Part shown: positions 33,795 to 42,439 of the stretch, piece by piece
Numbering within the stretch: the stretch's first letter is position 1
How the letters are laid out: every line of letters begins with the position of its first letter
Made by a program: the position numbers and the translations under genes
Assembly: GCA_039793985.1 (NCBI GenBank)
Contig: JBAMMC010000008.1
Location: forward strand, 1 to 63,111
Source of the DNA: ARK-14 sp002899805
Lineage (GTDB): Archaea > Thermoproteota > Thermoprotei_A > Sulfolobales > Fervidicoccaceae
DNA length: 63,111 nucleotides
Direction of reading: 5' to 3'
The notes under the pieces: model-generated
Database searches by the model: none
What the model was told of the DNA's origin: nothing
Seen by the model: only the letters and a program-made list of their open reading frames with translations

Positions 33795-34484
33795 CTCCTT
33801 TTCTATTTTTTCTAATATTTCATCGAATATTCTTTCTCTCGAAGAGTTTTTTCCATCCTTTTCTTTTTTGTATAGTCTGAGAAGCTCAACGAATCTTTGT
33901 TTGTTATCTTCAGATATACCTAATTTTTTTCTTATAGTTATTGAAACTTCGCTATAGGACAAGAATACTTGCGAAAATATTTGCGTTAAATTATTTGCTT
34001 TCTCAGTAAGAGTAGCACTGCCAAAGTCTAGGAACAGAGGTTTTTCGCCAACGAAGATAACATGTTCGCCAGGTCTTGCTAATTCTCTATGCGCAATCCC
34101 CATAGAGTCTAATTCTCTAGCCGCAATCAGCAAGTTTATGATTTTCTTTTTCAGTTCGAAAGGAGTCGAATTTTCTGCTATTTTTTTGAGGGTCTCTCCA
34201 GTTACTCTTTCCATCAGGAGACAATATCTAGTATTAGCGAGTACTCTAGGAACTATTTTATTTTTGGATTTCCAATGGATTATTCTAAGTATATCAGCCT
34301 CTCGGTTGACTGGCCTCATTCTATCTGTCCTTGACACTTTAACAATAAAGTTTGAAAGCAAATACACAACTGAGTCTGTGCCTTTATTAAAGAAAGTAAG
34401 CTCCGAGCTAACAGGTATTATAGCTGAGCAGTCCCAAATGACTAATTCACACATTTCGTTTTTGAAGGGATAGCATAAATTCAA
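33789..34484 (-). CDS. Predicted Ser/Thr protein kinase (COG2112-like)
   Basis: About 231 aa with a reduced protein kinase fold. Gly-loop region FNKGTDSVVYLL, ATP-binding Lys near 49 (FIVKVSR), helix-C Glu near 62, catalytic loop HRELARPGEHVIF (132-144) and DFG at 153-155 (FLDFGSAT). In the catalytic loop the usual HRD Asp is Glu and the Asn is His, as in the atypical archaeal COG2112 kinases. Whether it phosphorylates protein is unknown. Start is TTG 34484 or ATG 34454. Confidence 0.8.
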   Translation of the reverse strand: MNLCYPFKNEMCELVIWDCSAIIPVSSELTFFNKGTDSVVYLLSNFIVKVSRTDRMRPVNREADILRIIHWKSKNKIVPRVLANTRYCLLMERVTGETLKKIAENSTPFELKKKIINLLIAARELDSMGIAHRELARPGEHVIFVGEKPLFLDFGSATLTEKANNLTQIFSQVFLSYSEVSITIRKKLGISEDNKQRFVELLRLYKKEKDGKNSSRERIFDEILEKIEKEL

Positions 34485-34631
34485 AACTTATTTCACCAAA
34501 GCTTTCTGCAAAGAGCAGGGTCCACATGTTCAATACTTTATATCTATTTTTCAGTTTTTAATGTCTGAGCCTTTCTTATGAAAAACGAATGCCTTGAATT
34601 TGTGATTTTCGAGGCAATAACAACTCGATAA

Positions 34632-36119
34632 TCATTTTTCTCCTAGAAGTTCTTTTTCAAAGAGTTCTTCTTCTTTAACTTCAATTCCTGCTTTAGCAAG
34701 ATAGGCAGGAAGCAGCCATCTCGGTTTGCTGAAGCAGAAGAGCTTCAGCCATTTGCTGATATCATCATTAGACAGAAGCTTATCTTTGGTAAGTCTATAG
34801 ACTTTGAATTCGCCTCTTCTTAGGTCTTCGGGAAGGATATTATTTAGCCCTTCCTCGATGACTTGAAGAGGTGATCTTTTTTTCCTGATCGTTAATGAGT
34901 GTAGTCTTCCAGAATCATCGATCCATGGTCCTGACATAGGTGAAAGTAAATACTTTTCTATAAATTTTATCGAATTTTCTCGCAACACGAAGGGAGGTCC
35001 AACAACGTAACTAATTGGTTCTAAGACCCTCTCTTCTAATCTGCATGCAACTGCGGCTCTCTTCTTCTCGTTAGTCCAACTTTCACAATTAGCTACTGTA
35101 AAACCAGCTCTCTCGAGCTCAATCTTAATTGAGGAAGCCGCTTTTTTCAGCTCCCCCCACAAAACGTCAGGGTGGAGCTCTCTCTCCAAAAGGAGATCTA
35201 CAACGATCACATGCTCGGAGTAAATTTCTAATGGAAATTTGTTGAACTCCTTCAGCGCTATATCTTCTATTTTTTCAAAGAAATAGAAAATGTTTGGATT
35301 CCTCTGATAAAGCTCAGAGGCCATAATGAACTCTCCAAGCTTCTTTTTAGTCAGTGCCGCAGCTACGTTTCTCTTATCATCTACGGGATCAGGAAAGAGC
35401 ATAACAGAATTTGGATATCTTTCCTTCAACTCTTTAGCCTTTTCTGGCATATCTTTGAGACCTATAACGATAGGAGGTTTCCAAGTTTTACTGGCCTTCA
35501 GAAGCTCTCTGAAACCTCCATATTTTATAATCAAAAGCTCAATTAGGTAACCCGAGAAACCTCCTACTTTAACTTCAGCACCATATACCCCAATGCCTCT
35601 CATAAAAGCCTTAGCAACCCTGATTTCATCGCGCAAAGTCTCGTCAGTATGTTCCAATACGAACTTAGTATGAAGCGGAGTTCTGTCTACCGCTGTCCTT
35701 GGCTTATTAATACTTTCTATTTTAAGCGCTGGAACTATATCTATGCTGAATTTTCCGATGGAGAGAGTGAGGTAGGGGTGCTCAGCATATGAAGTTATTG
35801 GAGATAGTTCACTCAATTCTTTTGCAAGTCTATTGACGAAATTTCTGAGTTCATCTTTAGTGAGTTCTTCGTTGAAAATTACAAAGACGTCCATTTCTGG
35901 ATTATTCCTAAGCCATGTATCTTTAGCCATGCTTCCCTCAAGTACTACTTCAAAATTGCTATACGTTTTTCCAATTGCTTTTTCCAACTTTTCTTTAACT
36001 TCAGAGAAAACTTTCATCGCTTTATCTCTGTCTTCTTTTCTTGGCTTTATCCATTTAAGAACGCTCAACTCGGGTTCTTCAATTGTCATGCTTGCTTCAT
36101 CCTTCCAATTTTTGGACAA
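34632..36119 (-). CDS. cca: CCA-adding enzyme, archaeal class I
   Basis: Adds or repairs the 3' CCA of tRNAs. Nucleotidyltransferase core EGSMAKDTWLRNNPEMDVFVIF gives GS...DxD-type metal ligands (about residues 66-80), followed by SIGKFSIDIVPA (third Asp) and the archaeal domains containing RTAVDRTPLHTKFV and GVYGAEVKVGGFSGYLIELLIIKYG. 495 aa, typical of archaeal Cca. The start is TTG 36119, or ATG 36089 behind GGAAGGATGAAGC. Overlaps thpR by 23 nt, a pairing seen in other archaea. Confidence 0.95.
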   Translation of the reverse strand: MSKNWKDEASMTIEEPELSVLKWIKPRKEDRDKAMKVFSEVKEKLEKAIGKTYSNFEVVLEGSMAKDTWLRNNPEMDVFVIFNEELTKDELRNFVNRLAKELSELSPITSYAEHPYLTLSIGKFSIDIVPALKIESINKPRTAVDRTPLHTKFVLEHTDETLRDEIRVAKAFMRGIGVYGAEVKVGGFSGYLIELLIIKYGGFRELLKASKTWKPPIVIGLKDMPEKAKELKERYPNSVMLFPDPVDDKRNVAAALTKKKLGEFIMASELYQRNPNIFYFFEKIEDIALKEFNKFPLEIYSEHVIVVDLLLERELHPDVLWGELKKAASSIKIELERAGFTVANCESWTNEKKRAAVACRLEERVLEPISYVVGPPFVLRENSIKFIEKYLLSPMSGPWIDDSGRLHSLTIRKKRSPLQVIEEGLNNILPEDLRRGEFKVYRLTKDKLLSNDDISKWLKLFCFSKPRWLLPAYLAKAGIEVKEEELFEKELLGEK

Positions 36120-36660
36120 AGAGATCTTTATAAATTGGACCTTTTGGAGTGAGAATGCTTTCTTTTAGCTTGACTTCTTCGAACTTTTCTATACCAAAGA
36201 AGATATCTGCATTTTTTTCGATGAACGTTCTCAGTTTATCTATATTCTTTCTTCCTTTAATTCTCCCCAAAGTGAGATGTGGAATGAAATTTCTTTCTTT
36301 CTCGAATCCTATTTTGTAGATTTTCAGCGCAGATTCTACTTTCCTTTGCAGTTGAATTATATCTTCCGAGCCTCCCTTTACTCCTGCCCAAACGACTCTC
36401 GGAGAAGTTATGTTAGGAAATGCCCCAATACCATGAAACTCGGCCATTATACTTTTCCCTTTTATCTCTCTGAGGGCTTCTTTAGCTGTTTCGACTAAAT
36501 CGTCCTCTACTTCACCGATAAAAGCAAGAGTTATATGGAGATTTTCTGGTTCAACAGTCTTTATCGGTACTTCAAGAGATTCGAGCGATCTCTCTATTTC
36601 CAATATTTTTTGAACAACTTGTGGTGTTTTCACATCGATTGCGATGAATATTCTTTTCAA
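36097..36660 (-). CDS. thpR: RNA 2',3'-cyclic phosphodiesterase
   Basis: 2H phosphoesterase (LigT/ThpR) that opens 2',3'-cyclic phosphates to 2'-phosphates. Both catalytic HxTx motifs are present: NLHITLAFIG near residue 44 and IPHLTLGRIKG near 127. 187 aa, normal. TTG start. Coupled to the CCA-adding enzyme, consistent with a role in RNA 3'-end or tRNA processing. Confidence 0.94.
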   Translation of the reverse strand: MKRIFIAIDVKTPQVVQKILEIERSLESLEVPIKTVEPENLHITLAFIGEVEDDLVETAKEALREIKGKSIMAEFHGIGAFPNITSPRVVWAGVKGGSEDIIQLQRKVESALKIYKIGFEKERNFIPHLTLGRIKGRKNIDKLRTFIEKNADIFFGIEKFEEVKLKESILTPKGPIYKDLFVQKLEG

Positions 36661-36832
36661 GTTAGCTATTCACCTATTGATAATTTCCTTCTGCAATAGG
36701 TTCTTTCTGATATGTTTTTAACTTTTGCAATAAAATAGAATTTCACCATTTTGATTGGTAGGCGCTCAAAGAATAATTTAATATTCCTTTAAAAGAGATT
36801 TTCATTCGATTTGAAGGTTAAGGTGTAAAGAT

Positions 36833-37078
36833 ATGGCAGATTATCTTGAAGAATTGAAGGAAAAAATATCTTCAAAACTCAATGAAAAGGGCATAAAGAT
36901 ACTTCCAAGGACTGGGATGATTAGATTAGTGAAGGACAACGAGATCGTCATGGTGCTGACTGATAAGGGGGATTACATAGAAATGAGCTATAAAGGTCAG
37001 ACCTACAAATACGATAAATGGTACACGAAACCAGAGCATTTGGCTCCAGTGATACTCAGACAGTTTGGAGCCGAGTGA
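36833..37078 (+). CDS. Small hypothetical protein before threonine synthase
   Basis: 81 aa, not recognised. Begins MADYLEELKEKISSKLNEKG, an amphipathic helix, followed by a beta hairpin region (MIRLVKDNEIVMVLTDKGDYIEMSYKGQTYKYDKWY). No cysteines or membrane segment. ATG behind AAGGTGTAAAG, a good site, and 2 nt before the thrC start, so probably co-transcribed with it. Confidence 0.75.
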   Translation: MADYLEELKEKISSKLNEKGIKILPRTGMIRLVKDNEIVMVLTDKGDYIEMSYKGQTYKYDKWYTKPEHLAPVILRQFGAE

Positions 37079-37080
37079 AG

Positions 37081-38112
37081 ATGAAGTTTACCTTTTCGTG
37101 TCCAAAATGTGGTTATTCGGTCGAAACTCCAACACCGGACTGGAGATGTCCTAACTGCGGAACCCCCCTCAATGCTGAACCTGAAGGTACTTTAAGGAGA
37201 AGAACTGTATTAGGAGAAGGAAATACTCCCACAGTCAAAATCAAGAGAGGAAATAGAGAGCTTTTTTTCAAACTTGAGTATCTGAATCCTTCTGGTAGCT
37301 TCAAAGATAGGGGTACAGGTTTCACAGCACAGTTTTTTGAATCTAACAAAAAATGTTTGACCTATGTGGAAGACTCTTCGGGTAACACAGGCGTTTCAAC
37401 AGCAACATTTGCTGCCAAGTTACGCAAAAAAGCGGTTATATTTGCCCCCAAGACAATAGCAAAATCTAAAGCCAAACTCCTCTCCCTTTTAGGAGCCACT
37501 TTGAAAGTTACAGAGACCAGAGAAGAAGCATATGAAGAAGCTTTGCGCATGGTAAAAGAGAATCCTGAAGCCTGCTACATCGGACACATGGTAAACCCCA
37601 TATTTAATCTTGGCATGTCCTTTATTGTAGATGAGGTCTTGAGAGATGCTGGGTCTGGTTTTACGGACGTAATCCTCCCGCTAGCTTCTGGTACGTTGCT
37701 CCTGGGAGCATATCAGGGTTTTAAGAGAAACATAGGTAGAAACGGAGGTCTTCCAAGAATGTGGGCTGTGCAGCCCACTCGTACAGGCTATCTGAGGGGA
37801 AAAGTGAAAATTGTGAGAGATACAACCGGATCTTCTGAACTCGCCGATGCTCTTGTAGTCAAGAGCCCCGCTAGAATGGAAGAGATTGTGGAAGCGATTA
37901 ACAGCTCTGGAGGAGGAGGCATCATAATTAACGATGATGACATAAAAAATGGAATGAAAGCATTGTACTCTCTGGGGTTTTTAGTAGAACCTTCGAGCTC
38001 TGTTGTGTGGACAGCATTAGAATACCTGGAGAAAGAAAATCTGTTGGGTAAAAAAGTATTGATTCCTCTCACAGGCTCCGGATTGAAGTATATTGAAGCC
38101 CTAGATTTTTAA
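37081..38112 (+). CDS. thrC: Threonine synthase
   Basis: PLP enzyme converting O-phosphohomoserine to threonine. An N-terminal zinc ribbon CPKCGYS...CPNCGTP (about residues 6-26) precedes LGEGNTPTVKI; the PLP-binding Lys is in NPSGSFKDRG near residue 68; DSSGNTGVSTA and LASGTLLLGAY are phosphate-binding loops. 343 aa from ATG 37081, which has GGAGCCGAGTGAAG upstream; an in-frame start 63 nt earlier would overlap the preceding gene. Confidence 0.92.
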   Translation: MKFTFSCPKCGYSVETPTPDWRCPNCGTPLNAEPEGTLRRRTVLGEGNTPTVKIKRGNRELFFKLEYLNPSGSFKDRGTGFTAQFFESNKKCLTYVEDSSGNTGVSTATFAAKLRKKAVIFAPKTIAKSKAKLLSLLGATLKVTETREEAYEEALRMVKENPEACYIGHMVNPIFNLGMSFIVDEVLRDAGSGFTDVILPLASGTLLLGAYQGFKRNIGRNGGLPRMWAVQPTRTGYLRGKVKIVRDTTGSSELADALVVKSPARMEEIVEAINSSGGGGIIINDDDIKNGMKALYSLGFLVEPSSSVVWTALEYLEKENLLGKKVLIPLTGSGLKYIEALDF

Positions 38113-38259
38113 CCTCAATGGAAATTAAGTAAAAGAAAGATCGCCCGCATCGTCAGAATAATTCAAAAAAATGAGCAATACTTTTTTGAGTTTTTGGACA
38201 TTTGATTGAAGTTTATATAATAAACGATACAAATTGAGAAAGAGGTGGTGTGTAGCTCA

Positions 38260-39342
38260 GTGAAAAATGAGGTTAACGATGTTATTGAGACGATAAGGAA
38301 TAATCCGACCTTTCTGATTTCTACACTCAGGGTCTTGATTTATCTCTTGAAGAAAAAGGAAGAAAGTGTCGAGTCATCTACTTTGGTAGAAAGCATATCA
38401 GACAATTTCAGCGGAATTGAGCTGCGGGGCACTGACAGTAATTTGAAAGAAGAAACAATCTCTGACATAAGGACTTGGAGTACTGAGGAGTTTTATTCAG
38501 GCGGATATAAGACCAATCTTATTTCTTTCCTGGTAGAGAAAGGGGTTGTAGATAGAAAAGAAAGGGAGAGAATAGTCGTTTGTCCTATTTGCGGTTCTCC
38601 TAAGGTGAGAGTCGAGTTACGTTGTCCTATATGTGGATCATGGAAAGTAGACCCAGATATGATCGTTCAGCATCTCGTTTGTGGTTATACCGGTCCAAAG
38701 AAATCATTTGTTGTTGGAGAGAAGATGGTTTGTCCGAGCTGTAGGTTGGTTGTTGAAGAGAAAGATCTCAAAGTATTGGGAAAAAGCTTCTTCTGTGAAT
38801 CTTGCGGAAAAATTTTCAGAACTCCAAAAATCACATTCATCTGCTTAAATTACAATACAACCCTTCATGTACCAAATTTTAAATTTGAACCTATAGAGGC
38901 GAAAATGAAAAAACTATATGGATATAACGTCACAGAAAAAGGAGAAAAATTACTATATGAGAGCACTCTTATAGCCGATGCTTTGGGATATATTTTGTCA
39001 TCTTCCGATGTAATCGTGAAGAGAGGCGAAGATTTGAAAAACTTCTTAAAAGAGAATTATAAATTGAAAGAAATAGAACTTTCAGCCGTTTTCATTAAAG
39101 AAAAACGAGTTGTTGCCTTGGATATTGCTGGAAGAGATCCTTTGCCATTTTTATTCAAAGCAGGAATTCTGTCTACTCTGAATATACCTTATTTGGTAAT
39201 TTCCCATCCCAGCTCATTGAGAGCTCTAACTGAAGCTGAAAGGACGTATGGGAACCTTCATGTTGTGAATATTACAGAGATGGATCTAAATGAACTAAAG
39301 AACCAAATAATATCTTTACTTTCAGAAAAAAGGACTGATTGA
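38260..39342 (+). CDS. TackOD1-like multi-cysteine metal-binding protein
   Basis: About 360 aa. Central block with cysteines near residues 108, 111, 122, 125, 141, 158, 161, 179 and 182, plus His138 (VCPICGS, RCPICGSWK, HLVCGYTG, CPSCRLVV, CESCGKIF). The HLVCGYTGPKKSF...CPSC...CESCGKIF part resembles the TackOD1 output domain known from TACK archaea. Flanked by an N-terminal helical part and a C-terminal alpha/beta part (LSAVFIKEKRVVALDIAGRDPLPF). Start GTG 38260 is preferred, since GAGGTGGTG upstream is the ribosome-binding site. TATA-like TTTATATAATA near 38213. May be a signalling output protein. Confidence 0.7.
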   Translation: MKNEVNDVIETIRNNPTFLISTLRVLIYLLKKKEESVESSTLVESISDNFSGIELRGTDSNLKEETISDIRTWSTEEFYSGGYKTNLISFLVEKGVVDRKERERIVVCPICGSPKVRVELRCPICGSWKVDPDMIVQHLVCGYTGPKKSFVVGEKMVCPSCRLVVEEKDLKVLGKSFFCESCGKIFRTPKITFICLNYNTTLHVPNFKFEPIEAKMKKLYGYNVTEKGEKLLYESTLIADALGYILSSSDVIVKRGEDLKNFLKENYKLKEIELSAVFIKEKRVVALDIAGRDPLPFLFKAGILSTLNIPYLVISHPSSLRALTEAERTYGNLHVVNITEMDLNELKNQIISLLSEKRTD

Positions 39343-39513
39343 CTTTTTGAAGGTAATTCTAATAAAGATTGCCTGTTTTTGTCTGCTTGAACTATCTAAC
39401 TTCAATTCTGAACTGTATCCTCAATTATTTCAACTGGAAAATTTGCCTTTTTATAGTGTAAGAGAAATCATTATTTTAAAAACGTATCAGGGCATATAGA
39501 AGTCTCGGGCCAC

Positions 39514-40167
39514 CTAATAGTTGATTTTGTAAGGACAAAAACCGGCAAAAGGACAATTCTTGCACTCCCAGCCCCATTGGGGGACCTTTTCCATTTTTAG
39601 ATAACTTTTGAGAACATCGAGAAGATTAAATGTCCCTAATGTAACTGTATACTCTGTGAATCTATCAGGGGTCACGTAGATAAGTGTACCTCTTTGCACG
39701 CCTGTTATACTCATATATATCTTAAGTTGCAAAAGGTGATGCTGCTGGGGAATATTCACAGAAGACTTTGCGCTTTTTATCTCAACTATATTTTCCGGTG
39801 AAAAAGCATCAATTCTACCCTTTAAAAGGTATATTTCTCCATCAACATCAACTGGAACCGTAATTTCTTTCTCCACTTCATATCCGAAATCGCTGAGAAG
39901 CTCCTCTACTCCCCTGTGAACCATGTCACCCAGAATCATATATGGCTCGAACTGGAAAGACATTTCAGTATATTCTCTTCTATACTCCCTCTTAAGTGGG
40001 CAAAATACAAGGTCTGTTACGTATATGATTTTAGGGTCTTTCAGCTCTCTAATTCTTTCATTGTATTCCTTCAACTTTTCTTCATAGATTTTCCTTGTAA
40101 GTATGGAAGACGGTTTTAATTGATTCTTTTCTCTTGCTTTCTCTTCATTCGACAAAGATATCCCCAC
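39514..40167 (-). CDS. Solo Cas4-like Fe-S nuclease
   Basis: 217 aa with a PD-(D/E)XK core: His84 (GDMVHRG), Asp120 (GRIDAF), Glu129-x-Lys131 (VEIKSAK) and the QxxxY motif Gln147/Tyr151 (LLQLKIYM). Cys56 (VFCPLKR) and Cys202, Cys205, Cys211 (CKNCPFAGFCPY) form the four-Cys cluster site of Cas4/RecB-type exonucleases. No CRISPR array or other cas gene lies in the window. GTG 40167 or TTG 40155 starts it. Directly adjacent to the 86-aa gene upstream. Likely DNA repair or processing. Confidence 0.85.
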   Translation of the reverse strand: MGISLSNEEKAREKNQLKPSSILTRKIYEEKLKEYNERIRELKDPKIIYVTDLVFCPLKREYRREYTEMSFQFEPYMILGDMVHRGVEELLSDFGYEVEKEITVPVDVDGEIYLLKGRIDAFSPENIVEIKSAKSSVNIPQQHHLLQLKIYMSITGVQRGTLIYVTPDRFTEYTVTLGTFNLLDVLKSYLKMEKVPQWGWECKNCPFAGFCPYKINY

Positions 40168-40428
40168 TCACCAGCTTTCAACTCCCTTTGCTTGCCCTTC
40201 CGATACCGTATCTTTGCTCCATCTAATGTAGTTCAATATGGTTATTAGAGAGACCTTTGCTTTCTTCTCTTCCAGGCACTTGCTCCTGTAGGTTTCTCCA
40301 CCCTTACCGATAGCAACAATCGCTTTTTTACCCCCTGGACAGTCCTCAAGTTTTGCCTGAGAAAGTTGGTTTCCTAGAGCCATTGATTCCAGATCAAGTA
40401 TGCTATAGAACTCTTTTTCAATTTTCAT
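40168..40428 (-). CDS. Hypothetical protein coupled to the Cas4-like nuclease
   Basis: 86 aa, not recognised. Contains two cysteines (LEDCPGG and RSKCLEEKK) and the segment KKAIVAIGKGGETYRSKCLEEKKAKVSLITIL. ATG behind GGGTGGTCCG. Its stop abuts the Cas4-like start, so both are made from one transcript and this may be a partner of the nuclease. Confidence 0.75.
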   Translation of the reverse strand: MKIEKEFYSILDLESMALGNQLSQAKLEDCPGGKKAIVAIGKGGETYRSKCLEEKKAKVSLITILNYIRWSKDTVSEGQAKGVESW

Positions 40429-40521
40429 CGGACCACCCGTTTCAAATATTCACCAGACGTCTACCGTCCCACTTTTTAAATAAGTGTCTCTAGGAATAAA
40501 TAAAGTTATGAGGGGGAGGAG

Positions 40522-40716
40522 TTGAAGAAAACTATAACTCTGAAAATTTCTGATGAATTGCTTTCAATGATAGACGAACTTGTCGCTTCGGGGAAATATA
40601 AAAACAGATCTCAAGTGCTTGTTAAAGCATTAGAGAATTTCGTCATTAAGGAAAGATTTGCTGTCACATACCTTCCGAGCCTTTCTCCTGGAAGAGAAGC
40701 AGAGGAGGGAACTTAA
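40522..40716 (+). CDS. Ribbon-helix-helix (CopG-type) DNA-binding protein
   Basis: 64 aa; KKTITLKISDELLSMIDELVASGKYKNRSQVLVKALENFV is a standard RHH domain (beta strand, two helices). TTG start behind GGGGGAGGAG. Divergent from the Cas4-like operon and convergent with the TrmB-like regulator; the gap of 93 nt to the former could hold a shared operator. Probable autoregulator or antitoxin-like repressor, though no toxin is visible. Confidence 0.85.
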   Translation: MKKTITLKISDELLSMIDELVASGKYKNRSQVLVKALENFVIKERFAVTYLPSLSPGREAEEGT

Positions 40717-40745
40717 CTAAAAGGAGTATATTGAGAAAAGATATA

Positions 40746-41513
40746 TTATTCGACATCTTTCGCTTGGTTCCAGAGGTATTCAAAATATACTCTTCCTAAG
40801 TCAACGAAATAAGCATGGTCTGACCACAATCCATTGAGCCTGCTCCCATTTTTGTAAATGAGCATGATACCTTGTCCGATGGCTCCACTTCCGAACATTT
40901 CATTTATAACTCTCAACTTAACTCTCTTTCTTTTTAAACTCGTTCCAACGGATTCCATTATATCTTTTGTAAGCAAGATCCTGGCTCTATCCTCCCATAG
41001 CGTATTTAATATCTCGGGAATGTTATCTTTCAAAAGTTCAGCATGGGCAATTGCTAGGGACAACTCTTTTCCCTTGAACTCTATCATTTTTAAGAAAAAC
41101 CTCAAGACCTCCGATTCATCTATAAGGAGGATCTTGAAGAGTGGAGAAGGAGAAGAAGCAATCTTTTCTATTAGTGGGATAAGCTTTTCCTCTACCTCCT
41201 GCATTTTGTTCTCTATTCCTTTTTTGGTTTCATCCCAAATCTCTCTGACATTAGTTGGATGAAACCGGTAAGGACGACTCTCAGTTTTTATAACCCAACC
41301 AAGCTGATTCAGTTTAGAGAGAGAGTCATATGCTTTTGAATAAGGAATGTTCAAAGATTTGGCGATCTCTCTTGCCGTAGAAGGGCCATGAGTAAGAAGA
41401 TAAAGATAAATGTCAATTTCTCTTTTTCCGAGACCCATTAATCTCAAGAGCCTAGCAAGAGAACCGATTTCAGCGGATAAAAAATCTAGTGGTTTCACTC
41501 CTTCATCCTTCAT
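40746..41513 (-). CDS. TrmB-family transcriptional regulator
   Basis: 255 aa. The N-terminal winged helix is LMGLGKREIDIYLYLLTHGPSTAREIAKSLNIPYSKAYDSLSKLNQLGWV (about residues 26-80), a coiled-coil follows (IENKMQEVEEKLIPLIEKI), then a phospholipase-D-like domain (LSLAIAHAELLKDNIPEILNTL). The sugar-binding TrmB_C domain of classical TrmB is not obvious. It overlaps the upstream small gene by 11 nt; its target is unknown. Confidence 0.85.
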   Translation of the reverse strand: MKDEGVKPLDFLSAEIGSLARLLRLMGLGKREIDIYLYLLTHGPSTAREIAKSLNIPYSKAYDSLSKLNQLGWVIKTESRPYRFHPTNVREIWDETKKGIENKMQEVEEKLIPLIEKIASSPSPLFKILLIDESEVLRFFLKMIEFKGKELSLAIAHAELLKDNIPEILNTLWEDRARILLTKDIMESVGTSLKRKRVKLRVINEMFGSGAIGQGIMLIYKNGSRLNGLWSDHAYFVDLGRVYFEYLWNQAKDVE

Positions 41514-41880
41514 CTGATAACAACCCTTTAAGCTCCTTGATTTCCTCTACGTTTATAACGGGAATCATAACCCAACCAGGTAAGCTTTTATCAGTAAATT
41601 GAACCTGTTCGCCCCCCTCTATAACTCTGTAAGAAAGATATGATGAGGTTTTGCAACTAGCATTCCCCTCTTCGCATTCAAAGTAAAAAGTGAGTGGAAG
41701 ACCTCTCAATTCATAGTAATTCGGAAAAGATAGAATAAGCGCTATAATTGTTTTACCTTCATTCCTTATCCTAAACAAAGTTCTAGGAGGGGACATGGGA
41801 GTAGAGTATGAAATAGCAAGCCTAGCCAGATCCGATATACTGGAAACCTTTAAACCAATAGGTGTTCTATATAGGTTCAA
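41503..41880 (-). CDS. Hypothetical beta-rich protein upstream of the TrmB regulator
   Basis: 125 aa, not recognised. Beta-rich, with stretches such as TIIALILSFPNYYELRGLPLTFYFECEEGNASC and SLPGWVMIPVINV. One cysteine pair (ECEE, NASC) may form a disulfide, so it could be extracellular, but no signal peptide precedes it. TTG start preceded by GAGGGGAGTGA, which overlaps the stop of the upstream small ORF. Confidence 0.6.
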   Translation of the reverse strand: MNLYRTPIGLKVSSISDLARLAISYSTPMSPPRTLFRIRNEGKTIIALILSFPNYYELRGLPLTFYFECEEGNASCKTSSYLSYRVIEGGEQVQFTDKSLPGWVMIPVINVEEIKELKGLLSDEG

Positions 41881-41884
41881 TTGG

Positions 41885-41980
41885 TCACTCCCCTCTGAGC
41901 TTTTTTGATAACGAAAAAGTGAGGTTCACCTCAGAATTGGTGTCATTCATCACAACATCAGGAATACCAACCCTCATCAT
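41885..41980 (-). CDS. Possible small ORF, membrane segment upstream
   Basis: The frame that ends at 41885 is open back to 42154 and encodes a hydrophobic stretch (FSFLISFSVVVIFSF) just upstream, but no ATG, GTG or TTG precedes it without running into L40e on the other strand. GAGGTGACG at 41981-41989 precedes ATGATGAGG, giving a 31-aa product. Real extent uncertain; it may be an operon leader peptide or part of a membrane protein. Confidence 0.3.
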   Translation of the reverse strand: MMRVGIPDVVMNDTNSEVNLTFSLSKKLRGE

Positions 41981-42113
41981 CGTCACCTCATGTTTTAATT
42001 TAATAGTGTTAAAGGAAAATATAACTACTACTGAAAATGAGATAAGAAAACTAAATAAACCTATTCGGCAACAAACGTAAAAAGGAATTTGAAAAGTATC
42101 GAGGGTGCTTGCT

Positions 42114-42284
42114 TTGCCTATTAAGGATCCGGTGCTCGTGAATATAATGAGCAAAAGAGTGCTTGATAAGCTTGTATGCAGAAAATGTGGAGCTTTGAAT
42201 CCTATTGGAGCTACGAAATGTAGAAGATGTGGAAGTAGGGATCTCAGACCTAAGAAGAAGAAGCTGGGAATGAAGAAAGGATAA
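42114..42284 (+). CDS. rpl40e: 50S ribosomal protein L40e (eL40)
   Basis: 56-aa zinc-binding ribosomal protein, missed by ordinary ORF length cut-offs. TTG start behind GAGGGTG. The product reads LPIKDPVLVNIMSKRVLDK then CRKCGALNPIGATKCRRCGS, a four-Cys zinc motif, and ends in a basic tail (KKKKLGMKKG). It lies just upstream of the tRNA-Cys gene. Confidence 0.94.
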   Translation: MPIKDPVLVNIMSKRVLDKLVCRKCGALNPIGATKCRRCGSRDLRPKKKKLGMKKG

Positions 42285-42304
42285 GACTTTCAGCAAAAGA
42301 TTAA

Positions 42305-42312
42305 TTTTTATA
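42305..42312 (+). promoter_or_regulatory. TATA box for tRNA-Cys
   Basis: TTTTTATA ends about 22 nt before the tRNA 5' end, the normal spacing for an archaeal tRNA promoter. Confidence 0.5.
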
Positions 42313-42333
42313 CCTCGTAAAAATTTCTTATGA

Positions 42334-42439
42334 GCCGGGGTGGCCGAGCGGTCTAAGGCGGCGGGCTGCAGATGTCTAGGTTAATGAAGCCTGTCGGTTG
42401 AAACCCGTTCTATCGCGGGTTCAAATCCCGCCCCCGGCT
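42334..42439 (+). tRNA. tRNA-Cys (GCA) with intron
   Basis: Acceptor GCCGGGG/CCCCGGC with U discriminator, the identity base of tRNA-Cys; CCA is encoded after it (42440-42442). Anticodon stem GCGGG/CCCGT closes loop CTGCAGA, anticodon GCA at 42368-42370. A 31-nt intron (42372-42402) interrupts the loop between positions 37 and 38; it contains AGGTT/AAGCCT that can pair. Removal needs the splicing endonuclease. Confidence 0.88.

Noticed and set aside
42051..42296. Minus-strand ORF opposite L40e
   Set aside because: L40e on the plus strand is unambiguous; the minus product is serine/arginine-rich low complexity.
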